Assembly (NCBI GenBank): GCA_039414355.1
Contig: JBCDJN010000011.1
Span: 7,855-71,854 of the forward strand
Length of the DNA: 64,000 nt
Source: JBCCQL01 sp039414355
GTDB lineage: Bacteria; Planctomycetota; Planctomycetia; Pirellulales; Lacipirellulaceae
Direction of reading: 5' to 3'
The notes under the pieces are model-generated. The model made no database searches. It was not told the DNA's origin and worked only from the letters and a program-made list of their open reading frames with translations. The position numbers were made by a program, and so were the translations under genes. Of this stretch, positions 25,964 to 32,715 are shown one piece after another; positions within the stretch are counted from its first letter, which is position 1; every line of letters starts with the position of its first letter.

Positions 25964-28900
25964 TTGTTCCAGCCCGTCGACGGCTCGCCCAGCTTCCCGA
26001 AGCTTGAAGAAGAGGTCCTCGCCTTCTGGCGTGAGCAGGGCATCTACCAGAAGTCGCTCGACCAGCGCGACGGGGCCGAGCCGTTCGTCTTCTACGAAGG
26101 CCCCCCCACCGCCAACGGCATGCCGCACCCAGGGCACTGCCTGACGCGGACCATCAAGGACGTCTTCCCGCGCTACAAGACGATGCGCGGCTACCGCTGC
26201 GAGCGCAAAGCGGGCTGGGACACCCACGGCCTGCCGGTCGAGGTGGAAGTCTGCAAAGAGCTGGGCATCCACAGCAAAGAGGAGATCGAGGCCTACGGCG
26301 TCGAGCCCTTCATCCAGAAGTGCCAAGCCAGCGTCTGGCGGTACATGCAGGAGTGGGAGCAACTCACCGAGCGGCTCGGCTTCTGGGTCAATCTGAAGGA
26401 GGCGTACGTCACTTACCACCAGAGCTACGTGGAGAGCGTCTGGTGGAGCCTCAAGCACCTCTTCGACCGCGGCCTGCTGTACCAAGGCCACAAGATCGTC
26501 TGGTGGTGGGCCCAGGGCGGCACGGCGCTATCGAGCGGCGAGGTGGGGCAGGGTTACCGGGAGGTGGATGATCCTAGTGTGTATGTGAAGTTCCCGTTAG
26601 TGGACGAGGAGGGTGCCGAAGTCGGCGTCTCGTTGCTCGTTTGGACAACGACGCCATGGACACTGCCTAGCAACCAGTTCGTCGCCATCAACCCTGAGCT
26701 CACGTACTGCAACATCTTCGACGAGGAAGCGAAAGAGACCTATATCGTCGCTGCTGACTTGGTCGAAACGCTAGCGGAGAAGTCGAAGCGATCATTGCAG
26801 GTGACCGGCAATGTCGATGCCAAAGGATTGCTCAACTGCCACTACAAACCGCCCTTTGCGTGCTTCTACAACGACGAGTCGATCCCTGCCGAGTTGGCCG
26901 ACACGTATCGAAAGCAGTCCTGGCAGATCCTGACAGGAGACTTTGTCACTACCGATTCGGGAACCGGGTTGGTTCACATCGCACCGGCGTTTGGTGAAGA
27001 CGACTACCAGGTTCTTGATCGCGAACGAGCCCGCGTTTCCGAAGCGACCGGGACCATCGAAGCTGCGCCCGAACTCATCAACTGCGTCGCTGCCGACGGC
27101 AAGTTCACCGACGAAGCCCCGGAGTTCGTCCGCGGCCGCTGGGTCAAGGACTGCGACAAGGACATCGCGCGCAACCTCAAAGAGCGTGGCTTGCTGTTCC
27201 ACCAGGAGCAGTACCGGCACGACTACCCGTTTTGCTGGCGGGCGGAGCAGGACCCGCTGATCCAGTACCCGCGGGAGAGCTGGTTCATCAAGACCACCGC
27301 CTTCAAGGAGGCGATGCTCCAGAACAACCAGGCGATCAACTGGCTGCCCGAGCACATCAAGGGCGGCCGGATGGGCAAGTTCCTCGAGAGCAACGTCGAC
27401 TGGGCCCTCAGCCGCGAACGCTACTGGGGCACGCCGCTGCCGATCTGGGAGTGCAGCAAGACCGGCAAGCAGGAAGCGATCGGCGGCTACGAAGAGCTGC
27501 TCGCCAAACCGGGCGTGCAGGGCACGGAGGTCTGGGAGCAGGCGAAGGCGGCTAACCCCGAGTTGCCCGACGACCTCCGCGTGCACAAGCCGTACATCGA
27601 CGAGGTGACGTACGAATCGCCCTTTGCTGAAGGCGCACGGATGAAACGCGTCACCGAAGTCATCGACTGCTGGTACGACAGCGGCGCGATGCCCTTTGCG
27701 CAATGGGGACATAAGGGCGAGCCGGCCGGCGTAAGCCGCCGGAGTGAAACGACAGAACGCTTCGCCAATCAGTTCCCAGCCGACTTCATCTCCGAAGCTC
27801 TCGACCAAACCCGCGGGTGGTTCTACAGCCAACTCGCGATCAGCACGATGCTGTTTGGAAAGGGGGAGTCAAACGCTCCGGGCGCTTACGCTTCCGGCTC
27901 GCCGGCGGCTGCGCCACCGCACCCCTTCCGCAACTGCATCGTCCTCGGCCTGATGCTCGGCGAGGACGGGCAGAAGATGTCCAAGAGCAAGCGGAACTAC
28001 CGCGAGCCGAACGAGATCTTCAACAAGTACGGCGCCGACGCGCTCCGCTGGTACCTGCTCGCCAACCAGCCGCCGTGGACGAGCATCCGCTACAGCGAGC
28101 AGTCGATCAAAGACAGCATCCCGGAGTTCCTGCTGCGGCTCTACAACTGCTACCGGTTCCTGGTGGAGTACGCCAAGAGCGACGCCTGGACGCCAAAGGG
28201 AGGGGTCAGGGGTCAGGGGTCAGGGGCCAGGGATGAGTTGGATCGCTGGGTGCTCTCCGAACTCCACCGCACCATTGCGCTCGTCACCGACCGGATGGAC
28301 GCGTACGACAACTTTGGCGCCGCTGGGGCGATCACGGAGTTTGTCGATGGGCTCTCCAACTGGTGGGTCCGCCGGAGCCGCGCGCGGTTCTGGGACTCGG
28401 ACAAGCAGTCGCCGGCGAAACTCGACGCCTACGCCACGCTCTACGAGTGCCTGGTCGAAACCTCCAAGCTCATCGCGCCGTTCACGCCGTTCATCGCCGA
28501 GGTGTTCTGGCGGAACCTTGGGTCGGCAGCCGCTGGTCAGCCCGAGAGCGTCCACCTGTGCGACTACCCCGTCGCCGACGAGTCGTTAATCGACAAAGAA
28601 CTCTCCGAGCGGATGGCGACGGTTCGGCTCATCGCCTCGCTGGGGCGGCGGGCTCGGGAGGCGGCGTCGCTGAAGGTCCGGCAGCCGCTGGCCAAGGTGG
28701 AGGTGATCCTGGCCGACACCACCCACCAAGCGTGGCTCGAAGAGCACGCGGCGGTCATCGCCGACGAGCTGAACGTCAAAGAGGTCGCCTACACCGATGA
28801 GCCGGAGCGGTACGTCGATCACCAGGTACTGCCCAACTTCAAGCTCCTCGGCAAGCGGCTCGGCAAGCTGATGCCGAAGGTCAAGCACGCCCTCAACCAG

Positions 28901-29353
28901 CAGTCCGGCAGCGAGCTGCTCGCCAACCTGCGGGACAACGGGCTGATCGACCTGGAGATCGAGGGCGAGGCGGTGCAGCTCTCGCCGGCCGAGGTCGAAG
29001 TCCGCATCACCGCCAAGCCGGGCTACGCCGCCGCCAACGACCGCGGCGTGGTGGTGGTGCTCGCCACGGAGCTGACCCCCGAATTGATCGCCGAGGGCCT
29101 GGCGCGGGACCTAGTCCGGGTAATCCAGGACACACGCAAAGACCAAGGCTGCGAGTTCACCGATCGCATCCAGCTGGGCATTGAGACGGACTCTCCAGAG
29201 CTGCAGGCAGCAGTCGAGCAGTTCAACGATTACATCGCCGGCGAAACGCTCGCCGATTCGCTTGTGTGCGAGACCGTCGGTGGGGTCGCTCCAGTTGATA
29301 TCAAGGTAGGCGGCGCCCAAGCGAAGCTCTACCTGCGTGTGGCAAGCAACTAG
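25964..29353 (+). CDS. ileS: Isoleucyl-tRNA synthetase, eukaryote-like (type 2)
   Basis: 1129 aa, charges tRNA-Ile. The class I signatures are HPGH at about residue 50 (NGMPHPGHCLTRTIKDVFPR) and KMSKS at about residue 671 (GEDGQKMSKSKRNYREP). The CP1 editing region has WTTTPWTLPSNQ. GWDTHGLPVEVEVCKELGI, EWEQLTERLGFWV and the C-terminal segments resemble the type 2 (IleS2, often mupirocin-insensitive) form. Length exceeds the usual 1040-1080 because of Gly/Arg/Ser/Ala-rich stretches at about 585-595, 637-650 and 746-756, each encoded by dispersed DNA repeats. TTG start directly follows a heptamer array. Codons in 26560-27080 are less GC-biased than in the flanks. Confidence 0.95.
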   Translation: MFQPVDGSPSFPKLEEEVLAFWREQGIYQKSLDQRDGAEPFVFYEGPPTANGMPHPGHCLTRTIKDVFPRYKTMRGYRCERKAGWDTHGLPVEVEVCKELGIHSKEEIEAYGVEPFIQKCQASVWRYMQEWEQLTERLGFWVNLKEAYVTYHQSYVESVWWSLKHLFDRGLLYQGHKIVWWWAQGGTALSSGEVGQGYREVDDPSVYVKFPLVDEEGAEVGVSLLVWTTTPWTLPSNQFVAINPELTYCNIFDEEAKETYIVAADLVETLAEKSKRSLQVTGNVDAKGLLNCHYKPPFACFYNDESIPAELADTYRKQSWQILTGDFVTTDSGTGLVHIAPAFGEDDYQVLDRERARVSEATGTIEAAPELINCVAADGKFTDEAPEFVRGRWVKDCDKDIARNLKERGLLFHQEQYRHDYPFCWRAEQDPLIQYPRESWFIKTTAFKEAMLQNNQAINWLPEHIKGGRMGKFLESNVDWALSRERYWGTPLPIWECSKTGKQEAIGGYEELLAKPGVQGTEVWEQAKAANPELPDDLRVHKPYIDEVTYESPFAEGARMKRVTEVIDCWYDSGAMPFAQWGHKGEPAGVSRRSETTERFANQFPADFISEALDQTRGWFYSQLAISTMLFGKGESNAPGAYASGSPAAAPPHPFRNCIVLGLMLGEDGQKMSKSKRNYREPNEIFNKYGADALRWYLLANQPPWTSIRYSEQSIKDSIPEFLLRLYNCYRFLVEYAKSDAWTPKGGVRGQGSGARDELDRWVLSELHRTIALVTDRMDAYDNFGAAGAITEFVDGLSNWWVRRSRARFWDSDKQSPAKLDAYATLYECLVETSKLIAPFTPFIAEVFWRNLGSAAAGQPESVHLCDYPVADESLIDKELSERMATVRLIASLGRRAREAASLKVRQPLAKVEVILADTTHQAWLEEHAAVIADELNVKEVAYTDEPERYVDHQVLPNFKLLGKRLGKLMPKVKHALNQQSGSELLANLRDNGLIDLEIEGEAVQLSPAEVEVRITAKPGYAAANDRGVVVVLATELTPELIAEGLARDLVRVIQDTRKDQGCEFTDRIQLGIETDSPELQAAVEQFNDYIAGETLADSLVCETVGGVAPVDIKVGGAQAKLYLRVASN
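27718..27747 (-). repeat. Palindromic repeat copy 1, in frame inside ileS
   Basis: Read on the - strand it follows TCACTCCGG, CGGCTTACGCCGG, CCGGCTCG. It is an imperfect hairpin around TTAC. It encodes residues of about 585-595 of IleRS (EPAGVSRRSE), a Gly/Ser/Arg patch not expected in the family between PFAQWG and the FPADFISEALDQTRGW block. Confidence 0.75.
27873..27901 (+). repeat. Palindromic repeat copy 2, in frame inside ileS
   Basis: ACGCTCCGG, GCGCTTACGC, TTCCGGCTCG: same consensus as the other copies (CTCCGG, CTKACG, CCGGCTCG) and opposite orientation to copy 1, 125 bp away. It encodes the NAPGAYASGS stretch (about residues 637-646) just before the conserved PFRNCIVLGLMLGEDGQKMS block. 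Confidence 0.72.
28202..28236 (+). repeat. Heptamer array (GGGGTCA) in frame inside ileS
   Basis: Five contiguous 7-bp units: GGGGTCA at 28202, 28209 and 28216, GGGGCCA at 28223, GGGATGA at 28230. It encodes GVRGQGSGARDE (IleRS residues 747 onward), between the conserved YNCYRFLVEYA helix and LDRWVLSEL. No inverted partner is evident. Unit sequence matches the left arm of the array before ileS. Confidence 0.88.
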
Positions 29354-29424
29354 TGGAATCACTAGTCGCCGCTAGTCTTCACTAATCGGATTAGCGTCGA
29401 TCAGGCAGATTAGTGTTCCCCCAA
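29344..29424. repeat. 10-bp unit array (CACTAGTCNN) with inverted half, between ileS and purN
   Basis: Units CACTAGTCGC, CGCTAGTCTT, CACTAATCGG at 29360-29389 are followed by the inverted form (GGATTAGCG, CAGATTAGTG) to about 29416. The start overlaps the ileS stop region (AACTAGTGGA). It ends about 15 nt before the purN ATG. Unit length differs from the heptamers but position and inverted layout are the same. Confidence 0.65.
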
Positions 29425-29431
29425 ATCACGA

Positions 29432-30079
29432 ATGAAAACCGCCGTGCTCATTTCCGGCTCCGGCCGGACGCTGAAGAACCTGCTGGAGCTGGTCGCCGCC
29501 GAGCAGCTTCCGATCGAGATCCCGCTAGTCATCGCCAGCCGGGCGGGCGTCGGCGGGATTGCTCATGCCGAGGCGGCGGGGGTTGCCGTCTCCCTGGTCG
29601 ACCGGAGCGACTACCCCACCGACCAACTCTTCTCCGCGGCGGTCTTCTCCCGTTGCCGCACGGCGGGCGTGGAGCTGGTGGCGATGGCGGGCTGGCTGAA
29701 GTACACGCCCATCCCCGCAGACTTCGCCGGCAAGGTGGTCAACATCCACCCATCGCTGCTCCCCGCCTTCGGCGGCAAGGGCATGTATGGCGACCGCGTG
29801 CACCAAGCCGTGCTCGACTACGGCGCCAAGATCACCGGCTGCACCGTGCACTTTGTGGACGACGAGTACGACCACGGCCCCGTGATCTGGCAGCAGCCGG
29901 TGCCGGTGTTTGACGACGACGACGCGAAGTCGCTCGCCGACCGGGTGTTTCAAGCGGAGCTTGAGTGCTACCCCAGCGTGCTGCGGATGATCGCCAAGGG
30001 GCAGGTCACCGTCGAAGGCCGCCGGGTGCGCGTGGTGCAGCGCCGGGTGACCGGCCGCAGCAAGATGGCTTCGGACTGA
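29432..30079 (+). CDS. purN: Phosphoribosylglycinamide formyltransferase (PurN)
   Basis: 215 aa, transfers the formyl group of 10-formyl-THF to GAR in purine synthesis. It contains the N-terminal AVLISGSGRTLKNLLEL, IASRAGVGG, VAMAGWLKYTPIPADF, the catalytic Asn-His segment VNIHPSLLPAFGGKGMYG, and GCTVHFVDDEYDHGPVI with the catalytic Asp. The C-terminal ~15 residues (RRVTGRSKMASD) are an extra basic tail. ATG 29432 fits the family start (MKTAVLISGSG). Convergent with the GNAT gene, whose stop is 5 bp away. Confidence 0.95.
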   Translation: MKTAVLISGSGRTLKNLLELVAAEQLPIEIPLVIASRAGVGGIAHAEAAGVAVSLVDRSDYPTDQLFSAAVFSRCRTAGVELVAMAGWLKYTPIPADFAGKVVNIHPSLLPAFGGKGMYGDRVHQAVLDYGAKITGCTVHFVDDEYDHGPVIWQQPVPVFDDDDAKSLADRVFQAELECYPSVLRMIAKGQVTVEGRRVRVVQRRVTGRSKMASD

Positions 30080-30084
30080 AGCGT

Positions 30085-30549
30085 CTACAGCGTCTTGCTC
30101 ATCTTGAAGTTGATGGCCGTGACGCCGTCCATGTCCACGGTCTGCTGCTCGTCGACACGAAAGCCATGCGCTTCGTAGAACGGGCGGGCGGTGATGCTCA
30201 CCTCGGAGTGCAGTTGCGTGAGCGATAGCGTCGCCGCTTCGGTGTGGATACGCTCCATCAATCGCCGGCCGACGCCGCGTCGTTGCCAATCGTGGTGGAT
30301 GAAGAAGTGGTCGATCAGGCCCGACGGTTGCACATCGGCGTAGCCGACGATCACGGTGTCGCAGACAGCGATGAACGGGTTGATGCCCGCCATCCGCTGG
30401 CGCCAACGCTCCGGGTCAACCGTGTCGGGCGCCCACCGACGGACTTGCTCCTCGGTGTAGTCGGCGATCGCCACCCGCCGGATGGTGTTGCGGAACAGCC
30501 GCCAGAGCTCCTCCTCGTCGCCCGGCCGGTACCTGCGGATGTTAATCAC
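30085..30549 (-). CDS. GNAT family N-acetyltransferase
   Basis: 154 aa, GTG start. Acetyl-CoA dependent acyltransferase fold: INIRRYRPGDEEELWRLF (beta1/alpha1), RMAGINPFIAVCDTVIVGYADV (beta4), LIDHFFIHHDWQRRGVGRRLMERI with the Q/RxxGxG/A pyrophosphate loop, and SITARPFYEAHGFRVDEQQ (beta6/7). The match is to small-molecule acetyltransferases of the YjgM/ElaA-like type; substrate unknown. It is 7 bp downstream of the pseudouridine synthase gene on the same strand. Confidence 0.9.
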   Translation of the reverse strand: MINIRRYRPGDEEELWRLFRNTIRRVAIADYTEEQVRRWAPDTVDPERWRQRMAGINPFIAVCDTVIVGYADVQPSGLIDHFFIHHDWQRRGVGRRLMERIHTEAATLSLTQLHSEVSITARPFYEAHGFRVDEQQTVDMDGVTAINFKMSKTL

Positions 30550-30556
30550 GGTGCTC

Positions 30557-31498
30557 TCACGTGGCCGGGGTCCTCAACTCGCTCAGCTTTTGCTCGATGT
30601 CCTCCGGAAGTGGCGACTCGAGGCACAGAGGTTCGCGCGTCGCTGGGTGGCGGATCGTCAGGCGGTGAGCGTGCAGCGCCTGGCGGTGGAGCGGGCCGTG
30701 CGACGCGGGGCCTGCGCCGTACAGCTTGTCACACAGCACCGGGTAGCCGGCGTGGGCCAAGTGGACGCGGATCTGGTGTGTTCGGCCGGTCTTGGGCAGG
30801 CAGCGGAGCAGGGCGTGGCGGGCAAACCGCTCGGCCACCTCGTACCGCGTGAACGCCTCGCGACTGTCCGGGTGGTCGGGCCGGATCGCCATCTTCTCGC
30901 GCACGCGCGGGTGCGGGCCGATCGGCTGATCGATCACGTCCGCATCGCGGTCGGGCACGCCGGTGACGATCGCCAGGTAGGTCTTCTCGGTCGTGCGATC
31001 GGCGAACTGCTTGGCGAGCGCCTCGTGCGCCGCGTCGTGCTTGGCGACGACGATCACGCCGCTGGTGTCGCGGTCGAGCCGATGCACGATGCCTGGCCGG
31101 GTGGGCCCGCCCGTCTTGCTCAGCGCGTCGCCGAAATGGTGGGCGAGCGCCGCCGCCAGCGTCCCCTGCCAGTGGCCCTTCGCCGGGTGAACCACCATGC
31201 CGGGCGGCTTGTCGACCGCCACAAGGTCGTCGTCCTCGTAGAGCAGGTCGAGCGGAATCGCCTCGGGCAGCGGCCCCGGCGGTGGCGGCTCGAGCTGGGC
31301 GACGACGACCCGCTCGCCCGACGATAGCCGGTGCGACGCCTTGCGTTCTCGCCCGCCCACGGTCACGTGCCCAGCGTCGATCGCGCGGCGAAGGACCGAG
31401 CGCGAAAAATCGGCACACCACTCGGCGAGCGCCGCATCAAGCCGCTTGCCGGCGTCTTCTTCCGCTGCGATGCGGTCGAGAACCGGCTCGGCGCTCAT
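30557..31498 (-). CDS. RluA/RluD-family pseudouridine synthase
   Basis: 313 aa. N-terminal S4 RNA-binding domain (GKRLDAALAEWCADFSRSVLRRAIDAGHVTVGG), then the catalytic domain: LLYEDDDLVAVDKPPGMVVHP, the signature GIVHRLDRDTSGVIVVAK with the catalytic Asp, and GRTHQIRVHLAHAGYPVLCD. This layout is that of RluD-type enzymes that modify 23S rRNA; the target site cannot be assigned. The ATG overlaps the stop of the upstream TPR membrane gene by 4 bp, so translational coupling is likely. Confidence 0.94.
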   Translation of the reverse strand: MSAEPVLDRIAAEEDAGKRLDAALAEWCADFSRSVLRRAIDAGHVTVGGRERKASHRLSSGERVVVAQLEPPPPGPLPEAIPLDLLYEDDDLVAVDKPPGMVVHPAKGHWQGTLAAALAHHFGDALSKTGGPTRPGIVHRLDRDTSGVIVVAKHDAAHEALAKQFADRTTEKTYLAIVTGVPDRDADVIDQPIGPHPRVREKMAIRPDHPDSREAFTRYEVAERFARHALLRCLPKTGRTHQIRVHLAHAGYPVLCDKLYGAGPASHGPLHRQALHAHRLTIRHPATREPLCLESPLPEDIEQKLSELRTPAT

Positions 31499-32547
31499 TG
31501 CTCTTCGCTGGGCTCTGGGCCGGGCTCTTCAGTGGGCTCGTCGGTGGGCTCGTCGGTGCTCGTCTCCGCGGGCTCGGTTTCGGGTTGAGCTTCCGCTTCG
31601 GGCTGAGGGGCGTCGGACTGGGTGGCGTCAGGTTGGGCGGAGGCTTCGGTCTCCGCAGGCGCCTCTTCCATGGCGGCGTCGGCGCCAGCTTCGGGTTCGC
31701 CGGCGGGTTTTTCCTCACCTGCGGCGTTGTCGGCTGGAGTCTCTTCGGCAGCCGGCGTCTCGGCGCCGGGAACGACGGGCGCCTGCAGGCTGTTCAGCAG
31801 GTCGCTGAAGGTGTCCTCCGCGGCCATGGCGCCGCCGTCGCCGTCTTCACTCGCCTCGTCCTCATCGTCGGGCAGGGCGAGTGGGTCGGGGTTGGCGTCG
31901 GGGCGGGCGCTGGCGGCGGCGCCGGGCGGCATGCCTAGCGGCGAGGCGTTTGCCGTCGCCAGCCAGACCACGTCTTCCTGCGTCCGATCGTCATCCAGCT
32001 CCTCCGCCCGCTCGGCGGCGATATCGGCAAAGGCGCCCTCGACGGCCAGGTACGCCGCCTTCGCCTCGTCCACTTCGCCACGCAGTTCGTACGATCGCGC
32101 GAGCCCAAGCTGCGCCCGCTCCTTGATGGACGACGGGATGCCGGCCGTCTCGAGCAGCTCCTCGTACTTCTCCTGCGCCTGATCGAGGTTGCCCAGCGCC
32201 TGGTCGCGGCTCAGAAGCAGCGCGCCGGCGGCGTTGAGCAACTGGCCGTCGGCCCAGGTGATGGCGGCCCACGGGCCGACGCTCTCGCCCTTGTGTTCGT
32301 CCATCACCTGCTCGAGAACCGGCAGGCTTGGCAGGCCGGTGTCGACCGCCATTGAGTAGCTCTGCCAGGCCGACTCTTCGCCCTGGGCGGTGGAGCTGGA
32401 CCACGACGACCAAATGACCGACGCCGCCAACGCCCCGAAGAAGCCGAGCAGGATCATCGGCAGGTGCGGTTTGACGACCTCGATCTTCTCGGCGAGCCAG
32501 CGGGCCAGCACGTTCTCGTTCAGCTCGTGGCGGTGTTCAGCGTCCAT
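31495..32547 (-). CDS. Membrane-anchored TPR-like protein with acidic Pro/Glu/Ala tail
   Basis: 350 aa from ATG 32547. A cytosolic N-terminus (AEHRHELNENVLARWLAEKIEVVKPH) precedes one transmembrane helix (LPMILLGFFGALAASVIW). A helical TPR-like periplasmic part (about 60-190, with LGLARSYELRGEVDEAKAAYL) follows, similar to YfgM/TPR_21 proteins. The last ~130 residues are disordered Glu/Ala/Pro/Thr/Asp repeats (TDEPTDEPTEEPGPEP). No ribosome binding site is seen; four AATCCGA heptamers lie directly before the ATG. A role in envelope protein quality control is only suggested by YfgM similarity. Overlaps the pseudouridine synthase gene. Confidence 0.75.
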   Translation of the reverse strand: MDAEHRHELNENVLARWLAEKIEVVKPHLPMILLGFFGALAASVIWSSWSSSTAQGEESAWQSYSMAVDTGLPSLPVLEQVMDEHKGESVGPWAAITWADGQLLNAAGALLLSRDQALGNLDQAQEKYEELLETAGIPSSIKERAQLGLARSYELRGEVDEAKAAYLAVEGAFADIAAERAEELDDDRTQEDVVWLATANASPLGMPPGAAASARPDANPDPLALPDDEDEASEDGDGGAMAAEDTFSDLLNSLQAPVVPGAETPAAEETPADNAAGEEKPAGEPEAGADAAMEEAPAETEASAQPDATQSDAPQPEAEAQPETEPAETSTDEPTDEPTEEPGPEPSEEQ

Positions 32548-32549
32548 CG

Positions 32550-32704
32550 ATTTCGGATTTCGGATTTCGGATTTCGGATTCGCCGCGGCCAAGCGATCCG
32601 TGGGGTTCATGCCGCGGGTGAGTGCTCTATGATGCCCGGCCACCCAGCGGCGTAGTCCCGGAGTTTACGCCGACGCCGCAGAAATCCGCAATCCCGAATC
32701 GGCG
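32550..32704. repeat. Inverted AATCCGN heptamer arrays at both starts of a divergent gene pair
   Basis: On the - strand, four near-perfect AATCCGA units (32550-32581 on the + coordinates, + strand unit ATTTCGG) end directly at the ATG of the TPR gene (32547). On the + strand, AATCCGC, AATCCCG, AATCGGCG (32683-32704) end 11 nt before the uvrD TTG. The arms are inverted relative to each other across a ~100-bp core. The same unit recurs before the SbcC-like gene at 36862. Confidence 0.85.
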
Positions 32705-32715
32705 ATTCCACTCGC

